Assembly (NCBI RefSeq): GCF_032854445.1
Contig: NC_088300.1
Coordinates: 57,326,984 to 57,390,983 of the forward strand
DNA: 64,000 nucleotides
Source of the DNA: Liolophura sinensis
Taxonomy: Eukaryota; Mollusca; Polyplacophora; Chitonida; Chitonidae
Reading direction: 5' to 3'
A program made the translations under genes and the position numbers. The notes beneath the pieces were generated by a model, which worked only from the letters and a program-made list of their open reading frames with translations, made no database searches and was not told the origin of the DNA. This document shows, in pieces, positions 37,098 to 48,954 of this stretch (positions within the stretch are counted from its first letter, which is position 1; every line of letters starts with the position of its first letter).

Positions 37098-39072
37098 AGC
37101 TACTCTATGATCAATCTCTCGCTGTGTCCTCAAGTTATCGTGGGCTCGCAGATTTGTCCCCCCTTGACTGTGCTTTGTATGATTTCACACCGCACAATGC
37201 CCTGTGCAAAACAGCCAGGAAGCTCTACGTATCAAATCGGAAAAGCCAGTCTGTTTAATATCCTCCGATCCATGACACATAGGAAGTGAATCCGTATTAG
37301 AATCTGGATTTGTCGTTAGCAGTCTATTTACCGAGATCAATAAAATCGCAAACACACAGTCTGATGTCATTGTTCTTGCAATAATTGTTTTCATGAGGGA
37401 AAGAAAGGTTTAATTGTTATACAGTTATTTACTATCTTGATAGAGAATCGTCACTAAGCAAAATCTTAGTCTCGTGACACAATTCAGCAGGTTTGACACA
37501 ATTCAGTAGGCTTGTTTAGACTTAGCTTCGCCACTTGTGTCATCGTGCGGAACTGTTTAATCAGCATTTATCCACAAAATTGTTTCAGGTTTTGGTTAGA
37601 ATCAATCTGCACATACAGTGGATAAAGAAAATGTATGTGTATAATGTATTATTAGAAGAAAAGGTTGACACGCGCTTTCTGACATCACTTCCTGTTTCAT
37701 TACCGTAACCCCAGTGATCTTGCCGTTTTTCAAGATTTATGTACAAAATTTGGTAGAGGCGGCAGTTATGTTAAGCGAACGTTAAAGAGCGACGCGTGCG
37801 CTGTAGGCCTAATTGGTACGCAATCAACTGGTATCTATAAACAGATGTACAGTCAAACCTGTCGATACATCCTGGCTACCTGCACAGGTGACAGTTACGA
37901 CATCATTTCTACCAGGCCAAGTGATATATTTCATGGACTCATGCCCTACGTCATGCCCCTCCGTCCAAGGCGCAGTATTATGGGCGTTGGTCAGATCGAT
38001 CACGTGATATCATGACTTCCACTGATGTCGCGCCCCCATTCTTCATCCCGAGGCTACGGGAGGCAGGGATTCCCTAACTGATCGAGTTTCCCTTTACGGA
38101 TGACTTTTTCGGACCAAGATCAAAGACTGCCAATTAGGTAACCAATATAATTGTCTGCTGGCCATGAACAGTCCAGTTCTACACACAGAACTCTTCATAC
38201 AAGTTACGAGGATATAGCAGCTATAATCGCTGGACATACGTTTTTCCTCTGAAAATGAAATGAAACTAAAGATTAAATTTCAAAGGTTTTCAAACTTCTT
38301 TAGAATCTCTACCTGATGTAATACTGGCTCGTTTATCAGCTTCCGAGTAGGACTGGAAACGCTTTGTAGAACCCGAATCGGTCGTTGTAGCGAGCAGGGA
38401 GAGCAGATGATTTGCTGACGTCATACGTAATGTTACGTCACTGCCTGACACGAGGAGGGTGGGGGGAGGTGGGGATAACTGCACGCATTTGTCTGGATAT
38501 ACCAATACACATTAATATCCACGGTAGTTTGCATATTTTTCAACCATGAGGCTTTTGAACTAATTAAAATTTCTCTGAATTTGTCATAAATATATAAATG
38601 TGTATATGTGCCATCAAGTTGTCGATCCTATAGAGTCATTAAACTATGCTCAGAACCTGTGTTGAAATCCATTATCCATAAAAAAAAACCATGACAAAGT
38701 GCTTTCCCATGGTCTTTGCACCTGTAAGTAGCGTGTTGTCTGTTGACCAGATCGTTGACGGCATCAAAGATCATTACAACTGATATTTGCCTAGGTATTA
38801 GATGCCGTTGGGTATTGTGAGACGACCGTGCGTTCTGCGGCTAACGTTGATAAATACGCGTAATATGCTGGATTGTTGATACAGTGTCAGGGATAGGCCT
38901 TTTGTGCGAGAGAATAATCCAACTCGATTGAAATGACACGCAAAACAACGCTCCATTAACTACAAGATATCAGTTTTTGTACATAAACGCCAAAACTATA
39001 TAGTTTACTCTTCGATTCTTTGCCTTTGAATGATGATGAACTGCAAAGTATGTAGGCAAGGCAAACCACAGG
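36476..39072. other. No gene seen
   Basis: Contains the (TA)n(CA)n tract at 37009-37095. The minus-strand ORF 38290-38505 (Ser/Thr-rich, 71 codons) has a moderate acceptor and donor but no recognisable domain. Confidence 0.4.
37009..37095. repeat. (TA)n(CA)n compound microsatellite
   Basis: About 27 TA then 16 CA dinucleotides, both perfect. The opposing Ile/Tyr and Cys/Val ORFs are artefacts. Confidence 0.98.
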
Positions 39073-39247
39073 TCTTGTTCACGTAAGCGTGTTACTATAC
39101 AGCAACGCCCAAAAGTAAACTTGTTCACGTAAGTGTGTTACTATACAGCAACGCCCAAAAGTAAACTTGTTCACGTAAGCGTGTTACTATACAGCAACGC
39201 CCAACGTAAACTTGTTCACGTAAGCGTGTACTATACAGCAACGCCTA
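39073..39247. repeat. 46-bp tandem repeat, four units
   Basis: Units begin 'cttgttcacgtaagcgtg' and contain 'ttactatacagcaacgccca'. The third and fourth have small deletions. Confidence 0.95.
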
Positions 39248-42054
39248 TAAGATGAAATGACACTATTACTAGCCAGGTGGACACTATATATGAAGTTTGT
39301 TTCTTTGTTTGGGCTCTAACTTCATTTTCAACACAACGTTTCCATATTATTATTGCGTTGTAGCCGAATGTCCCCAAAGCTGACATGGTTTTGTTTCTGT
39401 CACACCGAACAGCACACTGAAGACACCAGGTCCGCACTTGCATGTCGTTACAGTATGCTTAAAAGAAAACTGAGTTTCACTGATCCTCTGGTACCGAGCG
39501 TGGATATGCAAAATTGCTAATTTCAAAGTCTTTTTAGTGTAGTCAACTGTTTCAAATTAAGACTTTGTCTGACTTAACTCTATGATAGCTTCGTGATTCT
39601 GGATCCTGGCCAATGATTTCAAGTGTTTGTTGGGTAACCAGAAAGGTATAGTCTCTGAACTCTACCTGTGACGTTTACTCCGCCGATGAACCTACCCGCT
39701 ATTTCATACGTGCAACATTCTTAAAGTTTACAATAAATAAAGCAATCTGTGTGCATACAAATGATAATTCTTTCCCGCAGTCTGCTTCATTGTGAGCACC
39801 GGTAACATCATGTTTGGATACCTCATATATCTTAATATCTCCCCCATGCCACATATATACAGCTTATAGAATTTTCTTCATTCCCACACCTTGCTAAACT
39901 TTTTTATGGGATAAAAAGATTCGCTAAAGAATGGCACGTAAGCGTAGACTCAGCTAGAAATGCATGAAGCTGACACCCTGACATGATTTATGTCCCTACA
40001 GCAGCCGTCAAAGACCTGACCTGGGTTGTTGATGATGTTTTGCAAAGGTTGAAGTGATAACAATTCGCCATGACTAGAAACCAGGCCTGCCTTGACCGAT
40101 ACTCGGTGATGAGTAGCCAGAAAGCCTGCTCTGGAAACGCACGTCTTGAAACGACCTGAAACACGTAAAATTTGCACTTATTTTCACCCCCTGATCGAGT
40201 AATAAAAGTGCATTAACCTGTATATTGACAGTGTGGTTAGTAGCCACTTTGTCCGATGTAATGATGGTAAAACTTGTCTCCTGTGCAGGATAAGTGGTCA
40301 GTACACGAAAGAAGGAAATGGGACAGGGACGAAGCAGAACGGAGCCACCGAGGTGAGACTTGGAGATTGGAGGAGCAGACGACATGCCGACATCCAGTCC
40401 CAGCTCGAGACGTGGATGGCGCGCGAGACGCGAAGGTCAAGTGGTCGACCATTTCCCGGTAATCTCTTCATGCCTGGCTGATTGAATTCGAATGGTGAAA
40501 TATTGATAGCGTTCATTTCCCTGTGTGTTAGAAACCATATGGCCTCAATGCATTCCGAGTGGCTTAGATCTAGACACTGGACACTGTGGGTGACGTTTTG
40601 ATTAAACGAAATAATGCAATGATTTGTACCAAGACACCAAATTTCTGATTAAATTTTACCACATGCGGAGATAACTGACAGACAAACGTAGGAGAGAGGG
40701 AATATCTTTGTAAGAACCTGGAGGATTTGAACTTAGATCAGATGTAAGCAATAGAACTGTGGTGTCCGGAAGATACATTTATGCTCCATTCCTCTCCCTC
40801 ATCTTCACAACCAACCTCAAGTATGCAGATAATGGCGTCAACTTTTTTCCGACCGAAATACAACTATTTCTAAAATCCACCACACACTGTACCTGCAGTC
40901 ATCCACCGCTACTCTGATATAGTGGAACGTCAAAGTGGCATACAGATCCTTTGTTAAGATTGGGCGCCAATATGAAAAAGCAAAAGTGCAGCAACTTTGG
41001 AAGAGACAAGAGTAGCAGATGGACAAAATGTCCAAGTGGATATGGCGTGGGAAGGGGGGATGACCGGTCCTCCATAGGCTTACTACATATACAGAGTTGG
41101 ATGCGGCTTTTATTTTGGGGATACCTAACCATATAGTCTATAGTGGTGAGGAGGAAAATAAGTTTCCAGTAAAATGTTTCACAAGGTTCGCTACTCTTGC
41201 TGTGGGTACTATATGGATTTTTCAGTTGGTGCTTAAGATACTCTGTCGAATCCAATGCTCACTGGCATTTAACGCCTGTGTCCTATGTTTGCAAAAGACC
41301 CTAACTTTTGTTTTGAGTGGGTAGCTGTCGTATGTCTGTGGGAAGTATAAGCATAAAGTCATTAGGGAAACAGGCAAATAATCAGCTTATACCAGACACA
41401 TAACAGCGCTAAAATCTCTCATTATACAAGCCATTATGGTGTCGAACATGCATTATATTCATTTCTAATGCATTTTTGAGATCTGACCATAGGACGAGTG
41501 ATTGTCGTCGTATTTAAACGAGTATCATTCGCTAGAATTTAACATGTTTTAATCTTCCTAACAGATGTTGTTTTCTTCACCTAAGCACCGTCACCTTGTC
41601 CATTCTGAAGGCCAACACCGCCCACAGGTAAACTCAGGTGACACTAACATGGGTGAACAGATTAGAAGACATGGATTAAGGAGAGGTCCAAATAAACAAT
41701 TTTATATGTGATTGATTGAACGATAGAGTATATGGCTAATAGACAGATACATTTTGATTTTACAGTATATATAAAGTATGCAGGTAATCAATCGTATATA
41801 CGTACGTCGAATATACGAATATAAGAGACTAAAAAAAGTTCAGATGTTATCCTTTGCGATAGTGGCCAGCCATCATGTACCATGTATGTTTCTCATTCTG
41901 GCGAATCTATTCAATGGACAAAAAAGGTTTCCAAAAGTGACTTAGAGGTGAACAACGAGTAAATTAAGTTGAGTAAACATATGGGAATGTTACTGTCGAT
42001 CACAGTTGAATTACCCACCTTCGCTGGATTTAAAGGAAACCCCAGACTCTCCAG
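39248..42054. other. No gene supported; ORF-dense patch at 40080-40520
   Basis: 40230-40480 has overlapping ORFs on both strands. One plus frame ends with 'ETRRSSGRPFPG', loosely like the C-terminal tail of LINE reverse transcriptases, but no catalytic motif is present. Another reading gives an exon-like segment between 'tcctgtgcag' (about 40289) and a 'gag|gtgaga' donor (about 40351). Neither can be confirmed. Confidence 0.35.
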
Positions 42055-42560
42055 ATGATACACATTTGTAGAAAGACCAAAACGATTTTCTCTCTCGCAG
42101 GCTTTATGACAAGAGGGATAGTTTCAATATTGATATTGTAAATTATCCTTACTTGGACAGCAATATACCGAAGGGCCCTGCATATAGTGTATACATATAT
42201 CGCATTGTAGCATTTGTTAAATCCTGCATGTTATGTGACGATTTCAATCAACGTTATTACTGCAAAAACTAGTCCATCAAACGCCTTCACTCCAAGTTTC
42301 TTAAGTTATCGAGAACTGATATTCCAGCATGGTACACAATTTAAATACTAATTTCTCACAGTCGCTTAGAACATACTTTGCGTCTTTCCTGCATCATTGA
42401 AAACTGTTGACCTCTTCTCTTTGTATGATTTCGTCCTATTTTCGTCCTTTATAAAAGTCGCTTTGGGAATTGGCCTTGCGATTATTGACCCGGAACGTCC
42501 ATCTTGGTTGAAGGCTGGTATACGAATGTCTGTTTCGACGCATAGATTTAGGCCGACGTT
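42055..42560 (+). repeat. Dispersed repeat family A, longest uninterrupted copy
   Basis: Matches 35530-36290 (without its SINE), and its right end matches 1-115 and 46480-46620. The two opposing ORFs here (42366-42615) are inside the repeat and are not conserved in the other copy. Confidence 0.7.
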
Positions 42561-43020
42561 CACAAAGAAGCAGTATATCATAATAAATACTGGCGTTCAT
42601 CGCTCCTTAATCTAGAAATAAAATGGTATGAATCTATGCCTGGGAAAAAAGACATACCAGCCGTCAATTTGACCGAAATCAGCCACACTTACTAAAACAT
42701 GTACAGTACTAATTTCTGTCGAAAAATTTACCCAAAACCGTGATGCATACCCAGGACAAAGTTAGCCTGTTTGGTACTTCTTGTACATATATGTGAATTT
42801 ATTAACGAAAGTTATTTATATATGATTACAAACTTGTTCCGTAAATTATCCTTCAGATTGTTCATTCACAGATTAATTAGGCGACTTTGCAGAGACATAT
42901 TAAAAAAGACATCTGTCTTAAAGTACAAGAAGATACCGTGTGCCGTACACAGATTCGCCCCCGCTTTGTTTTCAGTGGGAGCGCCGACCTGTATATGATA
43001 ACGATATAGATAAAATAGTT
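42561..43020. other. Upstream flank of the cysteine-rich peptide gene
   Basis: AT-rich, no gene seen. It probably contains the distal promoter of the gene that follows. Confidence 0.4.
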
Positions 43021-43027
43021 ATGGACA

Positions 43028-43033
43028 TATAAA
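43028..43033 (+). promoter_or_regulatory. Putative TATA box of the cysteine-rich peptide gene
   Basis: TATAAA at 43028-43033, with a donor-terminated short exon ending at 43085. Transcription would start near 43058. It fits the exon layout downstream. Confidence 0.5.
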
Positions 43034-43057
43034 TTTCGGATTTATTGCAGTAAAACA

Positions 43058-43085
43058 TCAGATTCCACTTTATATACATAAACAG
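43058..43085 (+). other. Putative 5' UTR exon 1
   Basis: Ends in 'taaacag|gtaagt', a consensus donor, 401 bases before the acceptor of the signal-peptide exon. The start is estimated from the TATA box. No ATG occurs in it. Confidence 0.5.
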
Positions 43086-43486
43086 GTAAGTGGCTTTCTG
43101 GATTTAGATTTACTTGCTTTATGCTGCCGTTTAGGAATGTCCTTTGTATCACATTGCGGAAACCCCGGAAAAACACTGAGAAAACCGCAGCTTACAATCG
43201 TACTGGTGCCATGCGAGATCAGAGCCCTATAACTTTTAAATGATTACAAATCTGTGGAAATTGCTGTTTTGTAAGGTGTTAAAAAACATCATTTATTGCT
43301 TGAACTATATCATGGACTGAACACATTGCAAAACCAGACAGACTATTCTAAACTGCATCTGTTGTTGAGAAGTTTGTGAGTACATCTCATGTTCGTGTCA
43401 CAAAGAACCATTTTCGCTTCAAAAATCACGTGACTTGTAACTGTTCTTTGGAACAGTGATTAATTTCTTAATTTTGCTTTCTTCAG

Positions 43487-43513
43487 GAAGAGATTCGGAT
43501 TTAGCTTATCACC
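43487..43513 (+). other. 5' UTR part of the signal-peptide exon
   Basis: The pyrimidine-rich acceptor 'ttttgctttcttcag' ends at 43486, 27 bases before the ATG. Confidence 0.65.
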
Positions 43514-43583
43514 ATGAAGTCGACATTGAGACTGATCCTAGCCTTCACCATTGTATTCGCAGCTCTTGTTTTGCCTTTTATCG
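43514..43583 (+). CDS. Secreted six-cysteine peptide precursor, signal-peptide exon
   Basis: The ATG has a strong context (cacc-ATG-a). The exon encodes 23 residues plus one base: a basic start (MKSTLR), a hydrophobic core (LILAFTIVFAALVLPFI), then the first base of Gly24. It ends at a consensus donor (atcg|gtaagt, phase 1). The next exon starts at 44590 after a 1006-base intron. Together they give a 65-residue precursor whose signal peptide should be cleaved around Gly24-Ala26. Keeping the signal peptide and the cysteine-rich domain on separate exons is common among animal defence and hormone-like peptides. I do not recognise the family, and the exon is too short to show as a long ORF. Confidence 0.8.
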
Positions 43584-44589
43584 GTAAGTTCATAATATGC
43601 TTATTTTGTATCTCTCTGGCATATCTCCATACGATGTTATCGAATTAATTGTCCAGTGAAGAGTTCTATTCCTAAATATCGTGCTATTCCGTTGACTCTG
43701 AAAAAAAGCAAGAACAAATGTGATAGTCACGTTGAGCAGCGTGTAGACCAAATGACATCTGCTCGGTGACATGACTGTGAGCACAGCACGTGCTGGAAGC
43801 TCTTTCTCCCTTCGGATTGCATTTGAGAACCTGTATACACAATCAGACAAGTCCCACTCAAAAAGTTAGTGCCAGATGTACTCATACATATCCACAGATA
43901 ATTTTATGTCTAATATAATTTAATCTTCAAATGCTGAAACCAACATGAAGACGAAATTTAGTGAAAATGCCACCCCTACGCCAGGAAACCATAAAGTTTT
44001 CTGTTTCATAGCAATAGGTTGGAATTATTGCTGGTCACTAACCCACGATTGTATTAGCAAGTATTCATAACATGTTCACAGGATCCACGCAAATGTGTAC
44101 TCAGTGTGCCTATCTCAACACTAAATGTGCCTCCAGACGTCTGTCAATGGGATGTTGAAGGTTTAGGAAACATTTAGTCGTTTGGAGCGGTGTACCCTTT
44201 GCTTTTGAAATTCGCCACTGTTTTTTGTGGTTGAGCATTGAAAACAAAGAGGAAGAAAACAGGCCTGTAACAGAATCGGAAGCAAACGTTTATATGTACA
44301 CAGGAAAAGCTTCGCATTCTTTTCTTTGTAGTATTCTGCGTTTACGGTCAATTGCCATAAATTTAAACCACGCTCCCCCCCTACCCCCCCCCCCCCCCCC
44401 AAAATGCTCTTTTAGAACCAAAATAAATGTTGAATAGTATAATTTTTGGTGATAAGATCAGTATAACTCTCTTGATCAGCTAAAAATGTGCACTTCGGCC
44501 ATGGGCAAGGTCTTAGGTCACTTACCGTACTGAGAATGTGGAGTGAGTGGCAGATTATTACAGGTGCTCTATCTGTTTGCTCTCCACAG

Positions 44590-44717
44590 GTGCTGCCAAT
44601 CCTCGCACTCAACCCCCACCCAACGGAGGCTGTCACATTGAGTGCCCTGGAGGTACTTGTAAGGGGGACAACTCTTGTCATTGTGATCATCACACGGGAG
44701 ATGCAGTCTGCCATTAG
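44590..44717 (+). CDS. Secreted six-cysteine peptide precursor, mature-peptide exon
   Basis: Follows the acceptor 'tgtttgctctccacag' and joins in frame to the signal exon. It encodes residues 24-65: a Pro/Asn-rich leader (ANPRTQPPPNGG), then six cysteines at 38, 42, 47, 53, 55 and 64, one residue before the TAG stop. The spacing is C-x3-C-x4-C-x5-C-x-C-x8-C, which fits the general cystine-knot (knottin) pattern. The 'C-P-G-G-T-C' part resembles loop 2 of plant cyclotides, and the C-x-C-x8-C ending resembles the end of an EGF-like domain. Three His near the end (C-H-C-D-H-H) might bind metal. The peptide should be exported. The role is unknown; defence, signalling or shell/mucus peptide are all possible. 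Confidence 0.8.
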
Positions 44718-44805
44718 GAAACCAACGGTCTGAAAAAACGAAAGCTGAAATGTATAAATAATTTTTAAAACAGACACATATATGAAATAGGTGTCTGTTA
44801 ATAAA
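44718..44805 (+). terminator. 3' UTR with poly(A) signal
   Basis: AATAAA lies at 44800-44805, 83 bases after the stop. Just before it, 'cagacac' (44771-44777) and 'gtgtctg' (44791-44797) can pair as a 7-bp hairpin. Confidence 0.65.
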
Positions 44806-45041
44806 AAATGATTTTTGGTTATTTTGTATCCTTTTATGCTTTTTTTTTAATATGCGATGAAGGATCCCCGGGCATAACCCATTCGGATCATTCTTGCAAT
44901 CATTCGGATCCACTGTGGTGGAGTCGCTTGGTTTTACCGGATTTGTGAACAGGGTGTCAAACCACGTCAGGAAAACATGTTAAGAATCTTCAGTTTCAAA
45001 TTTTCGTTTTCACATCAAATGTATCGGTTAAACATAATTTA

Positions 45042-45431
45042 AGACGTACAGCATAGAGAGTAGGGCCAGAGTAGCGACGACAGTGTGATAGACGTACAGC
45101 ACAGAGGGTAGGACCAGAGCAGCGACGACAGTGTGATAAACGTACAGCATACAGAGTAGGGCCAGAGCAGCGACAACAGTGTGATAGATGGCAAATGGTC
45201 ACACGTATCCGGTGAAATTCGGCCTCTTGTCAATTTACCTCGGTCAGGGTTCTATTCTTTTATTCACTGGTCTAGAATTACTCAATTACAATCAAATTAA
45301 AACAATGCAAAGTGACCAGGCCTTGGGGATGCTTAATCAGCCAGCAGAATCCTGGTTTATGCAAGAATACAATATAATTAAAGACGCGCAGCACAGAGAG
45401 TAAGACCAGGGCAGAGACGGCGGGGTGATAG
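45042..45431 (+). repeat. Dispersed repeat family B, copy 2, with 48-bp tandem units
   Basis: Three 48-bp units at 45042-45185 ('agacgtacagcatagagag', 'agcgacgacagtgtgat') are followed by the family B core ('ggtgaaattcggcctcttg'). A further partial unit lies at 45380-45431, on the far side. The minus-strand ORFs are repeat artefacts. Confidence 0.75.
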
Positions 45432-46479
45432 ATGGGAAAACCTAATTTGCATACATATTACATATTGCATATTGCATCCTTTAATGTCCAAATAGTCTTC
45501 AGGGAACTCTTGTTACGTGTGCTAGATTTTAAGTCAAAAGGACATTGGGTTTTGGAGAAAATGACTACCAAATGTGTTCACTGCAGCACAAATGTCAAGT
45601 GACTCAGGTCACCTAACCTTTTATTTGTCAAATTCATCTCAGGGTCTACCACATACCTGAGACGTGTCACGCACGCAGATGTTAGACCTCAAGATTGCGT
45701 CCTCTAGCTTTATTGCTTCAGGAGATATACCTATTTAGGGTTTTGATGACGTCACTTCCGATTTTGCAAAAAAAAAAAACATGCATTTTCGGAATCAGCG
45801 TCCAAAACTGCATCAGACAGGACCCACTTGCCGGACATCATCTGTGGAAGTGGAGAAATTATTAACAAAACATAGATTTTTCGTTCACATGACATTTTCA
45901 CCCAAAAGCGTGATAATACAATTTTCAACAGAGAATGTACGCAATTTCACCCTGAATGTGCCTAGGCTTTGTGCAACTGCAGTTAAAATTTCTGCTAAAT
46001 CGCATCAGCAGTTCAGGAGAAGAAGATTTTTTAAGTTTATCACAAAATCCATTATGGCCGCCAAATCACGCGACCAAGTGTCTCCAAACATAAAAAGCAC
46101 AACTTCAGATCTTTTCCTAAAACATACTGAAGTTTCAGTTATGTACCATTTGTCGTTTTCTCATAAAATGTATCACAAACTTGCTGCGAATAATAATTTT
46201 AATGCGAACAGATACAATACGGATTCAAGCTTGAATAACTTTTGATCTATTCACATTGAAAACATGTATGTGACTTTTATTCTGATTTTGTTCTGATTTT
46301 TAAAAAACAAAACATTCCAGATATCAGCAGATATAATTTAATATTAGGCATGTTATAATTCTGTCTTCACAAACATTCACTGGCTCGTAAGGTCAACTTT
46401 GACCAATCCCCGACTGTGACATATATGCATGCGTTTGTCCATCTTAAAGTTCCTTGCGCTACTGTCCTTTATATGTTTC
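45432..46479. other. No gene supported; contains a 154-codon ORF
   Basis: The plus ORF 45781-46245 starts right after a poly-A run. It lacks a signal peptide and a recognisable domain. It contains phrases such as 'gcatcagcagttcaggagaa', which look like a dispersed animal repeat. I regard it as repeat-derived, with low certainty. Confidence 0.35.
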
Positions 46480-46620
46480 CATACAGGACTAACCAGGAAT
46501 CTAGACGCCGTAACACACATTCGTATACTATAATCCTCAACTACACTGTCCGTTACAGTTTGGTTGACGGCTAATACAGGAATGTCTGTTTTGACGCCTA
46601 GATTTCATGGTCAAAAATTG
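46480..46620 (+). repeat. Dispersed repeat family A, 3' fragment
   Basis: 'ggttgacggctaatacagga' followed by 'atgtctgttttgacgccta' matches the right end of the other A copies. Confidence 0.6.
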
Positions 46621-47569
46621 AAATACTGCTTTTGAAAAACTATAAACACATCTTCATACCTCCATACACGTAGAAGTTTAGTCCTGACTAAACACAAGAT
46701 GAACATTTCGACCTTAAAGATTCACAATTCCCAGTGTTGACCATTAAAATATCAGACTAACTTCTTAACTTATCAACAACTTAGTTGTTGAACATCGTGG
46801 ACAGATTCTATTTAACTTTTCACATATGTTTGCAATTCACAGTTACTTACGGTTTGGAAAAGGTTTAAAATGTGACCTTTTCACACGCGACGTTGTTAAA
46901 AACACATTCATCCACATGGGTTTACATCAACTGTGTTAAAATAAGTTTTGACTTTACAGATGGACACAGGAGGCAAATTAATACACAAGGTCTGACTTCA
47001 TTTTGCTATACCGTAGAATGAATCTTTGTAGAATTGAATACTGCGATTTCTATTTCACCGTCGTCCTTATAACAGCTCTTAGACGAACATTTGTTCACAA
47101 ACATATATGTCAGCAATTGATGGCGATTATTTATTTTAAAAAGATAGGTAAATTTAACTTCGTAATCTGGAAACTGTAAGTAGAATAAAACACCACCTGA
47201 CCAACTTTTGTTTGCAAAAGCCACCTTAGAGCCGACAAGGAAGAGATTTGAACTCAAGATTATCTTAAACTCAATTCTTCAACTGGTGGCGACATCGATT
47301 CTTCGCTACGTGAGTGAGTTCCATTTGGAAAATTGTCTTACAAGCTTCTCCTTCACAACATTCAACTTCTTGTGCCATTTCAACCATAGGACATCATACT
47401 GAACTTGACATTAAATTTGATGGCTTTCATGCAGGGGAGAATATATTCAAGATTCTCAAGTCAGAAATTGTTTTGCTTGTGGATGAGAAATTGTTGAAAT
47501 CTGCTGAGTGCATTACTTTAAGGTAACACAAATTCTTTTGGCTTATTCACCGTAGCAAATGTAACCATA
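46621..47569. other. No gene seen
   Basis: Short ORFs only (83 codons or fewer), no recognisable domain or splice layout. Confidence 0.45.
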
Positions 47570-48120
47570 ATCATATGATGATGACGTCACGCCCCTTCCA
47601 TGACGGGACTTAGTGACTAGACAACCTGTGTGACGTACACCTAGTACGGGAAGCCCATAATTGTTGATTCAGAGATCATATCACATCTGATGCAAATAGT
47701 GTAAATTTCACTGTGAATTTCAATATTGCTTTTAAATAAAACGTAACCAACACGAGGGTGCCTGTTGTTTTTCCATAAACATGAAGGGGTCCCTGATGGA
47801 AGGCCGACAGCATCGCCGCCGACTACTTACTGAGTCCATTCTCTAATGAATCACTATGCTTCAGCGTTCGACGGGGGTTTTTATTCATTTCCCTAGCCAC
47901 TTTTCCCATTTGTAATCGAGATGCACGAAAACGTTTTTTTACGTTCCAAGACAGTTTGCCGATTCGACTCCAACAAAAACAAGAGAATATTTCAATTTAA
48001 CTTTTCATCATCCAAGTTTATAGGATTGTAACGTGTGTTTTTTTTCGCCAGTTGGCTCTAGTGCTGTACAAGCTGTACAACATTCCTTCTCTGTTCACAG
48101 TTCCAGTTGTCTGACTAACC
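47570..48120 (+). repeat. Dispersed repeat family C, copy 1
   Basis: Matches 52985-53520 closely ('gtaaatttcactgtgaat', 'cccatttgtaatcgagatgc', 'cttttcatcatccaagttta'). It also matches, in reverse, 55430-56135 and 63640-64000. No conserved ORF. Confidence 0.85.
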
Positions 48121-48954
48121 CAATGGGGATAGGTATGTGCGACCTCAAAGAGTATGTGAGCTAATACTCTTCATTAATGTGAAGATCATAACGCCAAATG
48201 GAGTTGCTGCTTAGCAATTTGCAGAGTTCAAACTTGCGACCATGCACTTTAACATATTTTAATACGCATAGTGCCAGATACAGTATTGGAACACGTAAAC
48301 TAAACGAATTACAATGTATCCTCAGCATTGTTGCTTTAAATTCTATTATACGAGAAATTATTCAAAAATTCATTGTGCAGTTATTCAATAATTATTAAAG
48401 CCCTTTTTCTCACATATCTCTTCTCCAAATGTACAATGCTTTATGGCAACATTTTCATCTTTCACTTTTATGCTATGGCCATTAGTTTTACGGTAACACA
48501 GAAACGGCAATGTAATTTACAACGCCTGCTTCCATGATGCCTGTGATTCGAGTAAAATGAACAATAAACGACCAGTATTCGTACACGATACCAGTGAATA
48601 TCTATAAACGTGATTGTTTGAATGTATGCATGGTTATTGTATAATCCAGTATATATATGATACTATTGGAATCCATTGAATATCTATGTCTTAAGGGCGT
48701 TATCTAATGATGCTACATGTGCCTGCAATCATTCTGTACACCTATCCAGCAATCAGTTCAATTATTCATTTTCAGAACCATCACAGACTACGTAGGTTCT
48801 ATTATAACATTGAATGTATAATATAACCAAAACATAACATTTATATGGTTCTACACATACTTGTGAAAGGTTGTTGTGATATATATGTGTGTGCATGCAA
48901 TTCGTTGTATATAATCATTGATTCATTCACATAATTCTTAACAAGTTAATTAAA
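48121..48954. other. No gene seen
   Basis: AT-rich spacer between repeats C and D. Confidence 0.5.

Noticed and set aside
38290-38505. Ser/Thr-rich minus-strand exon
   Set aside because: Moderate splice sites but no recognisable domain and no linked exons.
40233-40481. LINE reverse transcriptase C-terminal remnant or internal exon
   Set aside because: Only a short 'SGRPFPG'-like tail resembles one; no catalytic motifs and several competing frames.
45781-46245. 154-codon ORF as a gene
   Set aside because: No domain, no signal peptide, starts next to a poly-A run, and its wording looks like a dispersed repeat.
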